64,000 nucleotides of DNA from JACKFE01 sp050248735 (GTDB lineage Bacteria > Nitrospirota > Nitrospiria > Nitrospirales > UBA8639): NCBI GenBank assembly GCA_050248735.1, contig JBFWRU010000001.1, positions 620,001 to 684,000 on the forward strand, written 5' to 3'. A program made the translations under genes and the position numbers. Below are positions 7,931 through 16,730 of this stretch, piece by piece (the stretch's first letter is position 1; each line of letters opens with the position of its first letter). Below the pieces are notes generated by a model. That model was not told where the DNA came from and did not search any database. It saw nothing but the letters and a program-made list of their open reading frames with translations.

Positions 7931-10339
7931 ATGAACTATCTTCCAGGGTTTCCACAACACATTCAAAAGATAGTGCTCCTCTCTGCCATGATAGTGGGAA
8001 TGGCCTGCGTGCCATATGAATGGGCTATCGGTCAGGAGTTGCACCCCGCTGCTCCACCGAAAAATTCCTGGGATCAAGGCAGACGCCTCTTAACACAGAC
8101 TAAAATCAAAAAGGCCGGTGAATTGGCCTCCACAGATATAGCACGTTCCTATGCTGAGGCCATGATTGCGGGAAAGGCCGAGGAATGGGCCGGGTTCGAC
8201 CTGGCCTGCCTGACCCGTCCAATGAACGCCGGGGTTGCCCAAATTCCATCACAGCAGCTTGATGCCGCTCAGGGTTGTTGGAAGGACACCGTAACGGCCC
8301 ATAGGGAATTGGTCAGAGATGAGCCGGAATTAGGGATATTCGGTGCCATGGGACGAGGGGCAGGGTTGGGAGTCATCCATGAGAGTCATCGGCATGCCGA
8401 CTTTTGGAAAGATTATCCTCCGGCTTTAGCGATCTCTCCAGCTATTCTTTCTCAAAGTCAATCAGATGTTCTCCCTCAAATCACGGTGGACAAGGCACTG
8501 CCTGCCCGTCCAGGCGGTTTGATCCTTGTGCCTGGGCAGAACCCGGTCGAAGCCCAAGTCACGACAGTACATCTTCTCGTGACCTATCCCAATCCCATGG
8601 TTGCTCCGTTGGCCTTACGTCCGGGAGAACCCTGGTGGGCCAGTGGGGTCATCCGCCGATATGGTCCGGTCCGCACTCTCTTAGTCCGCTTTTTCGTAGT
8701 CAGCGGTCTTCAAAGTCATGGGTATGCCGTGGATCAAGCCATCGTGAACGAGGCCCTCCTGGATGGCCCCCAACTAGCGGAACCCGGCTCACCGGGCATT
8801 CTGCCTGATTCCCCCACATGGTGGGATCGCTCCCAGGCGCCCCAACTCTTTGAAGATGAACTGCATCAGACTCAACATTTGGAGTCCTTGACGGATCGGC
8901 TCGGAAAATATCGACGGCTTGTATTATTAGATCCCAATCACCCAGCTTTAAATGCAGCCTTAGGGACGGACTTGTATCTCACCTTTCTTCGGGAAGGGAT
9001 CGCCAAAGGAAAGATTGGCGCCGCAGATGAAGCTACACTCTTCAGACTGGTCGAGTTGTATTGGAACCTGCAAGCCCAAACCTGGCGACAGGAATTTACC
9101 GAAGTGGCCACGGGGCATTCCCGTGCGGCTGAGGCCTTTTTTGCCGCCATCCCTGCACTGGAAATCGCTACCCGCGGGAACGCAGGTACTCCAGAAATGG
9201 AGCGAAGGCTTGGAGCCTTATTCCGCTGGAATAACGATTCCGCTTCGGCCTTAACCATACATGAGAGATTGCTCAAGGAGGCCCCGCCTGCAAATCCCGC
9301 CCTTCGCAGCCAATTATTATCGGAAATTGCCTGGGACCGGATCCAATGGCTTTCCTGGAACCGACGGTATGATCATCCCTGGCTCGAGCAGGCGAGAGAA
9401 GAAGCCAAAGAAGCCGTCAACCTGGCCGAGTCCCCTCTGGATAAGCTCATCGCGGCTCAGGCCTCCCTGATTGTTGAGGCGTTATCCATGCCTCGCGATC
9501 AACAGAAATTCCAGGCCAGCGTGGAACTATCCCGGTCCGTGCACGATCAGATTCTTGGTGTCACAGGGTTATGGCCTCATCTCATCGGCAATGATCTTGT
9601 GAAAGCTCTTGTATCGGAGAAGACGCCAACGACGATCCACGAATCCGCGCGATCCTCGGAAGTGATGGATACGGCTGTGCACCATACGATTCAAGATCGC
9701 AACATGTTTCGAACTTGGAATTTTGACCAGGATGCGGTGGGAACGGTTCCCTCGGGTTTTACTGTTGGCGGGTCGAATCAGCAATCATTGGATTCTTGGA
9801 AAATTTCGTTGGAGCCCACCGCCCCTTCTGCGCCACAGGTGGTGATGCAAACCATGCCCTGTGGGGAACCGGGCTGTCTCCGGGTATTACTGGTTAACAC
9901 CCACCAATTTGAACAGGCGGACATCGTCGTGCATTTTCGGCAAGTGTCTTCAGCAGGGCAAGGTGAGGCCGGCATCGTGTTGGCCGCCCAGGATACTCGG
10001 AACTTCTACGCGGTGGCCGTCCACCCGGAAACAGGAAAATTGGGATTGTATCGAACCAGGAATGGGGAGACCACCTTACTGGGGTCAGGGCAGGGATTAT
10101 TGAAGCAGGACGCGTGGCATGTACTGAGAGTGCAGGTCGTCAACTCCGCCCACGTCGATCACCCTCGTCTGGAGATTTACCTGGACGGGTACGAAGCACA
10201 ACTGCCGCCCGTTGAGGCTTTATCCGGAGGAGGACAGATTGGATTAATTACGACGGGAGACATGGTTGCCCAGTTTGACCGGTTTCAAGCGATCGAGATG
10301 ATTACCAGTCGACCCCTTTCCAGTCCTGCGGCATATTGA
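7931..10339 (+). CDS. Large secreted protein with TPR-like middle and jellyroll-like C-terminus
   Basis: I do not recognise the full 802-residue protein. It has a signal peptide (hydrophobic core about residues 14-27, likely cut near residue 34) and an N-terminal Trp-rich globular part. The helical middle is rich in Ala, Leu and Glu (about 310-560, TPR-like). From about residue 590 a beta-rich domain has DRNMFRTWNFDQD, AGIVLAAQDTRNFYAVAV and DGYEAQL, which resembles LamG/DUF1080-type concanavalin folds that bind or cut carbohydrates. It follows a two-component pair and has its own sigma54 promoter. A role in envelope or polysaccharide biology is inference. Confidence 0.7.
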   Translation: MNYLPGFPQHIQKIVLLSAMIVGMACVPYEWAIGQELHPAAPPKNSWDQGRRLLTQTKIKKAGELASTDIARSYAEAMIAGKAEEWAGFDLACLTRPMNAGVAQIPSQQLDAAQGCWKDTVTAHRELVRDEPELGIFGAMGRGAGLGVIHESHRHADFWKDYPPALAISPAILSQSQSDVLPQITVDKALPARPGGLILVPGQNPVEAQVTTVHLLVTYPNPMVAPLALRPGEPWWASGVIRRYGPVRTLLVRFFVVSGLQSHGYAVDQAIVNEALLDGPQLAEPGSPGILPDSPTWWDRSQAPQLFEDELHQTQHLESLTDRLGKYRRLVLLDPNHPALNAALGTDLYLTFLREGIAKGKIGAADEATLFRLVELYWNLQAQTWRQEFTEVATGHSRAAEAFFAAIPALEIATRGNAGTPEMERRLGALFRWNNDSASALTIHERLLKEAPPANPALRSQLLSEIAWDRIQWLSWNRRYDHPWLEQAREEAKEAVNLAESPLDKLIAAQASLIVEALSMPRDQQKFQASVELSRSVHDQILGVTGLWPHLIGNDLVKALVSEKTPTTIHESARSSEVMDTAVHHTIQDRNMFRTWNFDQDAVGTVPSGFTVGGSNQQSLDSWKISLEPTAPSAPQVVMQTMPCGEPGCLRVLLVNTHQFEQADIVVHFRQVSSAGQGEAGIVLAAQDTRNFYAVAVHPETGKLGLYRTRNGETTLLGSGQGLLKQDAWHVLRVQVVNSAHVDHPRLEIYLDGYEAQLPPVEALSGGGQIGLITTGDMVAQFDRFQAIEMITSRPLSSPAAY

Positions 10340-10501
10340 TGAGGCTGATGGAAGTGCCAAAATCGGAGCTTATAAAATTCCACGGTGAGATTGACCCTCA
10401 GAACAATGATAATACCTCTGGCGTGTATACCCCGGCAGACATGTTCCCGGTCCGGTCTCGGACCATTTTATTCACCCTTGCTGCTACAGAGAAGGTAAGC
10501 A

Positions 10502-11521
10502 ATGACCAAACACACTATTACGATGATTCCGGGGGAAGGTACCGGTCCGGAAATTTGCGAAGCGGTACGAATGGTGATCGATGCCAGTGGCGTAGATATT
10601 CAATGGGACTATGAAGACATCGGACTCGATTGTCTTGACAAGCACGGCACATTATTGCCCGACAAGACGATTCAATCCATCGCCAAAAATAAAGTGGCTC
10701 TGAAAGGCCCGACCACTACCCCGGTCGGCACCGGGCATAAAAGTGCCAATGTGACACTCCGGAAAGTGTTCGATCTTTACGCCAATGTCCGGCCGGCCAA
10801 ACTGATTCCGGTCGTGAAACGCCCCTGGGATCATATCGACATTTTGAATTTCCGTGAAAATACGGAAGATTCGTATGCAGCCATTGAACATATGGTATCC
10901 GACGAAGTGGCTCAATGTTTAAAAGTCATTACCTGGCCCGGATCGTATCGCATCGCCGATTTTGCGTTTCAATGGGCAAAAGCCAACGGGCGGAAGAAAG
11001 TGTACTGCGTTCATAAAGCCAACATCATGAAAATGACCGATGGCCTTTTCATGGATGCCTTCAAGGAAGCGGCGAAGAAATATCCCGACATCGAAACCGG
11101 CGATGTCATCGTCGATAATTGCTGCATGCAATTGGTTCGCAATCCTGCCCAGTTCGATTGTCTGGTCCTTCCCAACTTGTATGGGGATATTATCACGGAC
11201 CTCTGTGCCGGGCTCGTTGGTGGACTGGGCTTCGCCCCGGGAGCCAACGTCGGCGACAACTGCGCGATTTTTGAAGCGGTCCACGGCTCGGCACCAAAAT
11301 ATGCGGGGCTCAAAAAAGTCAATCCCTCTGCCGTGTTGATCTCGGGCATCATGATGTTGCGATGGCTCAAGGAGGAAAAAGCGGCCAACCTGATCGAAAA
11401 GTCAATGTTCGCGGTGTTGGATGAGAAGAAATATGTGACCTATGACGTGGGCGGAACCGCCAAAACGGATGAATACGCTCAAGCGATCGTGGACAAAATG
11501 GGCGTGATGGCAGGCAAGTAA
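10502..11521 (+). CDS. icd: Isocitrate dehydrogenase, catalytic part of a split Thermus-type enzyme
   Basis: This 339-residue protein covers the whole isocitrate/isopropylmalate dehydrogenase fold. Substrate-binding residues are seen in SANVTLRK and NFRENTEDSYAAIEH, the catalytic Lys in VHKANIMK, and the metal aspartates in NLYGDIITDL. GSAPKYAG with Val six residues after the Tyr, plus VTYD, matches the residues that give NADP preference in the E. coli and Thermus enzymes, so NADP is predicted. It catalyses isocitrate to 2-oxoglutarate, or the reverse in a reductive TCA cycle. The C-terminal domain that is fused in Thermus is encoded separately at 11596. A good ribosome site (GAAGGTAAGCA) supports the start. 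Confidence 0.93.
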   Translation: MTKHTITMIPGEGTGPEICEAVRMVIDASGVDIQWDYEDIGLDCLDKHGTLLPDKTIQSIAKNKVALKGPTTTPVGTGHKSANVTLRKVFDLYANVRPAKLIPVVKRPWDHIDILNFRENTEDSYAAIEHMVSDEVAQCLKVITWPGSYRIADFAFQWAKANGRKKVYCVHKANIMKMTDGLFMDAFKEAAKKYPDIETGDVIVDNCCMQLVRNPAQFDCLVLPNLYGDIITDLCAGLVGGLGFAPGANVGDNCAIFEAVHGSAPKYAGLKKVNPSAVLISGIMMLRWLKEEKAANLIEKSMFAVLDEKKYVTYDVGGTAKTDEYAQAIVDKMGVMAGK

Positions 11522-11595
11522 GTACCGGAAGAGATGCGGATACGGTCAATGTGATCAACCATGAAATGGAATTAGACATTGGAAAGGAAACCTCG

Positions 11596-11940
11596 ATGAA
11601 TTTTACTGCTGAGGCAATCAAGACACGGAAAAAGAAAGAGACGAAATTAGTTGGAGTTGACGTCTACGTCATTACCGAAGATGGCATTCCTCAATTTAAA
11701 GAGTACGGCCCGTTTAAATGTGAGTTCATTTCCAACCGCGGGACCAAAGTGTGGCCAGGGTATGTAAGCCCTGACCTCCTGATGGTGAATTGGTATCGGT
11801 GTCGATTCATGGCGACGAAGGATATTCAGGATGCCGATGTGAATACCTTCCTGGAGCAGTTTGGCCAGAAGTGGTGGTGGTCGGCAGTGCAGAAATTGTG
11901 GACCTATAACGGGGAAGCCGGCTACAGCAAGGCGTACTAA
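11596..11940 (+). CDS. Isocitrate dehydrogenase C-terminal domain as a separate protein
   Basis: This 114-residue protein closely resembles, from my memory of the sequence, the C-terminal extension of Thermus thermophilus isocitrate dehydrogenase. LVGVDVYV, ISNRGTKVWP, YRCRF and a final segment ending YNGEAGYSKA line up with VVGVDVFV, ISNRGTQVYP, YRCRF and FDGEPGFTKA. In Thermus this domain follows the catalytic fold in one chain. Here it is a separate gene about 75 bases after icd. I chose the ATG at 11596 because of the GGAAAGGAAA site before it. An in-frame ATG at 11551 lacks one. The product likely binds the catalytic subunit, which is inference. Confidence 0.75.
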   Translation: MNFTAEAIKTRKKKETKLVGVDVYVITEDGIPQFKEYGPFKCEFISNRGTKVWPGYVSPDLLMVNWYRCRFMATKDIQDADVNTFLEQFGQKWWWSAVQKLWTYNGEAGYSKAY

Positions 11941-11960
11941 AAGATCACACGTGATAAAAT

Positions 11961-11996
11961 GAGGTGGCGATGGGCCAAACGCGTCATCGCCGCCTC
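11961..11996. repeat. 12-bp hairpin after the isocitrate dehydrogenase operon
   Basis: GAGGTGGCGATG pairs with CATCGCCGCCTC (one G-T wobble) around a 12-base loop, 20 bases after the stop at 11940. No T run follows. A second, shorter hairpin (TGGGCC with GGCCCA) lies at 12072-12095, before the cysD-like gene. Confidence 0.5.
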
Positions 11997-12157
11997 AACC
12001 AGGATCACGGTGTTTTGGATTCTTAATCATATTGATCTGGGAACCAATGACAGAATAGATCGTTTTGTGATTGGGCCTACGGGCCTCCCGGCCCATGAAC
12101 GCAGGAAGATAGTCGGAACACTTTAATGCAAATGAGCATCAGCGTCAGGATATCTTT

Positions 12158-12955
12158 GTGAAATACTTGCGACAGCTGGAAGACCAGAGCGTGTATATCC
12201 TGCGTGAGGCCTATAAACATTTCGAGCATCTGGCAATGCTCTGGTCGATGGGGAAAGACTCGACGGTGCTGCTATGGCTCACACGGAAAGCCTTCTTTGG
12301 TCATGTCCCGTTTCCCCTGGTGCATATTGATACCGGGTATGAAATGCCTGAATTGATTGAATATCGTGACCGGATCTGCCGCGAATGGCGTTTACGCCTG
12401 GTGGTCGGACAAAACCGGACAGCGTTGGAACAGGGGATGAATCATACCGTGGGACGGGTTACCTGTTGCTCAGCCCTCAAGATTGAGGCCATGAATCAGG
12501 TTATTGCCGAACAGGGCTATTCGGCCATTATTCTCGGAATTCGATCGGATGAAGAAGGCACCAGAGCGAAAGAGCGGTATTTTTCACCCCGCAACAAGCA
12601 GGGTGAATGGGATTTTCGTGAACAACCTCCTGAGCGGTGTGATCAATATAAAACATCGTTTCCCCAGGGAGAACATGTTCGCATCCATCCCCTTCTGGAT
12701 TGGTCGGAATTGAACATCTGGGAATATCTCCAGTTAGAACAGATCCCGATCCCCGACATGTATTTCGATAAGGGCGACGGCACACGGTTTCGTAGTCTTG
12801 GGTGCGTACCTTGCACCAACACCGTCAATTCGACGGCGAGTACGGTCAATGACATACTCATCGAACTCCGAAGTACAAAAATTGCGGAGCGTGCCGGTCG
12901 TGCCCAGGATGAAGGCCGGGGTATGGAGCAACTTCGCAAGCTTGTACATATGTAA
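12158..12955 (+). CDS. cysD: CysD-like PP-loop ATP sulfurylase small subunit
   Basis: The 265-residue protein follows the E. coli CysD pattern. It has LRQLEDQSVYILREA, the PP-loop SMGKDSTVLLWL, FPLVHIDTGYEMPE, SDEEGTRAKER, and RSLGCVPCTNTVNSTAST near the end. CysD with the GTPase CysN makes adenylyl sulfate from ATP and sulfate. No cysN lies beside it, so the partner is elsewhere or the protein works alone as a PP-loop sulfurtransferase. The start is GTG at 12158, preceded by AGGA. An ATG at 12132 is out of frame. It is about 40 residues shorter than E. coli CysD. Confidence 0.8.
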   Translation: MKYLRQLEDQSVYILREAYKHFEHLAMLWSMGKDSTVLLWLTRKAFFGHVPFPLVHIDTGYEMPELIEYRDRICREWRLRLVVGQNRTALEQGMNHTVGRVTCCSALKIEAMNQVIAEQGYSAIILGIRSDEEGTRAKERYFSPRNKQGEWDFREQPPERCDQYKTSFPQGEHVRIHPLLDWSELNIWEYLQLEQIPIPDMYFDKGDGTRFRSLGCVPCTNTVNSTASTVNDILIELRSTKIAERAGRAQDEGRGMEQLRKLVHM

Positions 12956-13042
12956 TACTCGAAATGACGAAGACGCCAGTTGATCCCCAATCTTAATTTT
13001 GACTGACATTCAGAACAATATTTTCTCAGCGGGGAAAAAGAG

Positions 13043-13543
13043 ATGAACCCTCAATCTGAAGATTCACAACCGCGCGTCGCGGTGATCATGGGAAGCGGAA
13101 GCGATTGGGAGACCATGCGTCAGGCCAGTGCCACCCTGACCGAACTCGCCGTTCCCCATGAGTGTCGTATCGTGTCGGCCCATCGCACCCCGGATTTACT
13201 GTTTGAATACGTGGGGATGGCAAAAGCACGGGGGATTCAGGTGATTATCGCAGGGGCGGGTGGCGCTGCCCATTTACCGGGAATGGCGGCAGCCAAAACC
13301 CCGCTTCCGGTTTTGGGGGTGCCGATACGGTCACGCGTGTTGCAGGGCTTTGATTCGCTCTTATCAATTGTCCAAATGCCCAAAGGCATTCCAGTGGCTA
13401 CGCACGCGATCGGCGAAGATGGGGCAATCAATGCGGCATTACAGGCGGCCGCGATTCTTGCCATCTCTGATCAGGAAATTCAGCAACGTCTTAAAGTCTA
13501 TTATGCCCAACACGCCAACTCCACGTTAAAGGAACCGACATGA
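13043..13543 (+). CDS. purE: N5-carboxyaminoimidazole ribonucleotide mutase
   Basis: This 166-residue class I PurE converts N5-CAIR to CAIR in purine synthesis. Family motifs are the GSGSDWETM nucleotide loop, SAHRTPD, IAGAGGAAHLPGM and the later LPVLGVPIRS. The length is normal. Its stop overlaps the purK start by four bases (ATGA), so the two are translationally coupled and their unstable intermediate is made and used by linked gene products. Confidence 0.96.
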   Translation: MNPQSEDSQPRVAVIMGSGSDWETMRQASATLTELAVPHECRIVSAHRTPDLLFEYVGMAKARGIQVIIAGAGGAAHLPGMAAAKTPLPVLGVPIRSRVLQGFDSLLSIVQMPKGIPVATHAIGEDGAINAALQAAAILAISDQEIQQRLKVYYAQHANSTLKEPT

Positions 13544-14862
13544 AAACGATTCTCCCGGGCGGTACGATCGGAATATTGGGTGGAGGACAACTTGGTCGGA
13601 TGCTGGCCATGGAAGGCCGGCGAATGGGGTACCGGGTGGGCGTGTTGGATCCGGTTGCTCATAGTCCGGCCGCCCAGGTTGCGGATTTTTTCGTCCAAGC
13701 AGAACTGTCCAACATTCAGGGTGTGAAGGACTTTGCGGCTCAGGTTGATGTGGTCACGATCGAAACGGAACTGGTGCCCTGGAAGGTTCTGGCTGAGATT
13801 GAAACGCAAAAGGCCACTCGACCCTCTTCCTGTGTCCTTGCGCTCATTCACGATCGACTGGTTCAACGACAATTTCTTCATGAACATACTCTTCCTCAAA
13901 CCTCCTTTGCCTCCGTCAAGGATAGTGCAAGCCTGACCAATGCGGCACAGCGAGTTGCCTTTCCCGCTATTTTAAAGAAACGCCGGTCAGGATATGACGG
14001 AAAGGGACAGATCCGAGTGGCCACCCTGGAACACCTTCCTGCTGCCTGGCAAGAATTGGGTGAGGTTCCCTCCGTTCTGGAAGCCGTTGTCCCATTTACG
14101 ATGGAACTGTCCGTTGTGCTGGCCCGTGGTTTTCAGGGTCAGGTTCGCGTCTATCCCCTGGCCGAGAATACCCATCGACAGGGCGTCCTCCACACCACAC
14201 GCGTCCCGGCCCAAGTTGCGGACTCCGTCAGGATACGCGCGGAGGAGCTTGCGGTCTCCCTCGCGGAAGCGCTTGATTATTACGGAGTCATGGCGGTGGA
14301 ATTCTTTCTGCTTGAGGACGACACTCTTCTGATTAATGAAGTGGCTCCCAGGCCACATAACAGCGGACATTTCACGTTCGGCGCCTGCATGACCTCCCAA
14401 TTCGAACAACATCTCCGCGCCATCTGCGGACTGCCTTTGGGGAATAGCGCCCTTATGCACCCGGTCGTCATGGTGAATCTGCTTGGGGACCTCTGGCGGA
14501 ACGGCCCGCCACCATGGGATCACCTTCTGGCTCATCCTCAGGTCAGGCTTCATCTCTACGGAAAAACTCACCCAGGAGCAGGACGAAAAATGGGACATTT
14601 CCTTCTGTTGGCCGAGAATCCTCATCTGGCATTGGATCAGGCGGAGAAGCTTCTCCGCGGTCTCACTCAAGAAGCCTCTGGTGAAGATGATCATCCACCG
14701 GGCAATGTGAGAAGTGACATCTCCCAAACTTCCATGAGCCCCCAACCCTTCGATAGGGAAGGACAGGTGAAGCCGGTCCTGTTGCCCTCTTCTCTCACCC
14801 CAGGTTATTCCCCAAAGGTGACCCTCGATTTCCCGCAACGGTTCCCGGAGATCCGGTTATGA
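13540..14862 (+). CDS. purK: N5-carboxyaminoimidazole ribonucleotide synthase
   Basis: PurK uses ATP and bicarbonate to carboxylate AIR to N5-CAIR, the substrate of PurE. The ATP-grasp signs are GILGGGQLGRMLAMEGRRMG at the N-terminus, ILKKRRSGYDGKGQ, and FFLLEDDTLLINEVAPRPHN with the metal-binding Glu and Asn. At 440 residues it is longer than the usual 355-400. The extra length is a C-terminal tail from about residue 375 rich in Ser and Pro. The start overlaps purE, and the stop overlaps a degraded nuoL-like frame in the same ATGA fashion. Confidence 0.95.
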   Translation: MKTILPGGTIGILGGGQLGRMLAMEGRRMGYRVGVLDPVAHSPAAQVADFFVQAELSNIQGVKDFAAQVDVVTIETELVPWKVLAEIETQKATRPSSCVLALIHDRLVQRQFLHEHTLPQTSFASVKDSASLTNAAQRVAFPAILKKRRSGYDGKGQIRVATLEHLPAAWQELGEVPSVLEAVVPFTMELSVVLARGFQGQVRVYPLAENTHRQGVLHTTRVPAQVADSVRIRAEELAVSLAEALDYYGVMAVEFFLLEDDTLLINEVAPRPHNSGHFTFGACMTSQFEQHLRAICGLPLGNSALMHPVVMVNLLGDLWRNGPPPWDHLLAHPQVRLHLYGKTHPGAGRKMGHFLLLAENPHLALDQAEKLLRGLTQEASGEDDHPPGNVRSDISQTSMSPQPFDREGQVKPVLLPSSLTPGYSPKVTLDFPQRFPEIRL

Positions 14863-15279
14863 CAGAGATCTTGGTGATCCTCATTCCTCTGTTACCTTTG
14901 GTTGCCGGCCTCATCATCGGCCTGTTCGGAAAGCAATTGGGAGAAAAGAGTTACCAGGTGGGTGTTCCTGCATTGGTGATGGCCTTTATCGGCTCCCTCT
15001 AGATGCTGTACGCGATCAGTGTGGAGGGTCCGGTTCGGATCGAATTTCAGCTTAACACTTCCGGGCCAAGGGCATGGCTTCACTTCGGGCTGTTTCTCGA
15101 TCGCCTGAGTGCGATCATGATGATGCTTATTACCGGAGTCAGTACCATCATTCATATTTATTCCATCAATTACCTGCAGGGGGAACGGGGATATGCCAGA
15201 TTTTATGCTCTTTTAGGTCTATGGTTCTTTTCTGCATCCTTAGGGCACATTTCATGGGGCTTGGTTTCAACTCAGTCTC
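14859..15279 (+). pseudogene. Remnant of a NuoL/DabB-like proton-pumping subunit
   Basis: Starting at an ATG overlapping the purK stop, the frame encodes a hydrophobic start (LVILIPLLPLVAGLIIGLFG). An in-frame TAG follows at 15000-15002, and then about 80 residues with FLDRLSAIMMMLITGVST and HIYSINYL, the conserved N-terminal pattern of NuoL and the related DabB. Similarity fades near 15240, and the rest of the family (normally over 500 residues) is missing. The leftward DCC gene begins right there. Both the nonsense codon and the truncation mark it as dead. DabB versus NuoL cannot be told from this piece. Confidence 0.8.
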
Positions 15280-15280
15280 A

Positions 15281-15715
15281 TCAGGCACGCCCGGTTAGTC
15301 GTAACCGGTTTCTGGCAAACCAGTCATACGCTCGGCTCAGAAGTTTGTTGATCGTGGGCCGACGGGCGAATCTTGCCAGCAACCCGAATCCAACAGCTTC
15401 CCACATAGCGCTGAACACCTCCACGCCGGCCATGAGGCTTCCATCCGACCAGCGGGCATGAATTACTCTGGCCAAATCACATTGGTTCAATCCATGATCT
15501 GCCGAACGATAGGATGAAGAGGAAAAGTCGATGAATTGCAGGCGGTCTTGACGATTGAAAAATTTGATCACTTCTATTTCCCGCCGGCAGATGGGACACT
15601 CCCCATCGAAATAGACTGTCAACGGATACGGACTTTTCTGTGGGAACCCGGGATTCGGTTCCTGCCAGATAGCGGGAGAAACATTTTCTTTTTTGAGGAG
15701 AAAGGGTTTATTCAT
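15281..15715 (-). CDS. DCC-family (DUF393) thiol-disulfide oxidoreductase
   Basis: The 144-residue protein has the family signature DGECPICRREI (DxxCxxC, about residues 37-47) and the later IDFSSSS and EVFSAMWEAVG. Such YuxK-like proteins are small thioredoxin-fold-like proteins whose substrate is usually unknown. Its start overlaps the cydB stop by eight bases, so it is the third gene of a cyd operon. A role in assembling or protecting the oxidase is inference. It is convergent with the nuoL-like remnant. Confidence 0.85.
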   Translation of the reverse strand: MNKPFLLKKENVSPAIWQEPNPGFPQKSPYPLTVYFDGECPICRREIEVIKFFNRQDRLQFIDFSSSSYRSADHGLNQCDLARVIHARWSDGSLMAGVEVFSAMWEAVGFGLLARFARRPTINKLLSRAYDWFARNRLRLTGRA

Positions 15716-16730
15716 GGTAACCCTTTTCTCTCAAAAGGATCTGCCCTTTAAAGATGTGGAACAGGTAAAAGAGCGAGGGGAAGAGAAGCATGGCCCCGAT
15801 GGCCAACGCGATGGAAATGAACTGAAGAGTGATCTTAGGGGCAGAGGTGTTGAACACGGTCAGATAGGGAGGTATTAAATACGGGAATTGAGCAATGCCC
15901 CACGCCCATATCGTCAGGGTGACTTGGAGGATGGCAAGAGCTCGAGCCCACCAGTATCGTCGTGTAATCAACAACCAGACAGTGGCAATGGTGAGACCGC
16001 CAACCCCGAGTTGAATCAGTGCTCCCCATAGACTATTGGTGAGCTCACCCCAGAGTCGCGGAGCCCCGGACCTTCCCAGGTACAACACGACTTCTTCCAG
16101 TAAGCCTGCCAGTAGGGCTGCAGTAATCGCCCGTTTTCGAAAAACCTCCTGAAGCCGGGGCTTGTTGGTTTCAAGAAGCAGATAGGTCGCGGCCAGGTAA
16201 GCGAAGAGAAGCAGGGTGAAAACTCCCGTGATGAGGGGAAATGGTTGAAGCCAGGAAGACACGTACCCTTCGAAAAAGTCGGTGGGATTCACGGGAAAAT
16301 GACCGGCGGTCATCGCGCCCAGGATCACCCCGAGCAGAAGGGGACTGATCATGCTGGAAACGGCAAATAATTGATCCCACCGGACATGAATGGCATCGTC
16401 CTTGACGTCGTAATGACGAAAGGCAAAGGCCGAGCCTCGTAGCACGATCCCGATGAGCAGAAGCGTTAATGGGATATGCAGGATGGTGGAAATCCGAGCA
16501 TACGCCATAGGAAAGGCCGTAAAGAGAATCGTGACTATGAGAATCAGCCACACATGGTTGGCTTCCCAAATCGGTCCGATCGCATCTCCGATCAGCCGGT
16601 GCTGCTCCTGCCTTGTGGAACCCCGGGCCAGCACATGCCATACCCCGGCGCCGAAGTCCGCCCCACCCAACAACGCGTAAAACGTGAGGGAGATCAGAAG
16701 GACAATGGCGAGAGCCGTTTCAAGTCCCAT
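15708..16730 (-). CDS. cydB: Cytochrome bd-type quinol oxidase subunit II
   Basis: The 340-residue integral membrane protein has eight or nine membrane segments. Signatures are LLGGADFGAGVWH near the N-terminus and IGPIWEANHVWLI, both diagnostic of CydB/CioB. A longer open frame reaches 17063, but the ATG at 16730 overlaps the cydA stop (TGATG) and matches the family N-terminus exactly. With CydA it forms a quinol oxidase reducing oxygen to water with high affinity. In Nitrospira-type organisms bd-like proteins have also been proposed for other respiratory roles, so the electron route is not certain. Confidence 0.93.
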   Translation of the reverse strand: MGLETALAIVLLISLTFYALLGGADFGAGVWHVLARGSTRQEQHRLIGDAIGPIWEANHVWLILIVTILFTAFPMAYARISTILHIPLTLLLIGIVLRGSAFAFRHYDVKDDAIHVRWDQLFAVSSMISPLLLGVILGAMTAGHFPVNPTDFFEGYVSSWLQPFPLITGVFTLLLFAYLAATYLLLETNKPRLQEVFRKRAITAALLAGLLEEVVLYLGRSGAPRLWGELTNSLWGALIQLGVGGLTIATVWLLITRRYWWARALAILQVTLTIWAWGIAQFPYLIPPYLTVFNTSAPKITLQFISIALAIGAMLLFPSLFYLFHIFKGQILLREKGYHE

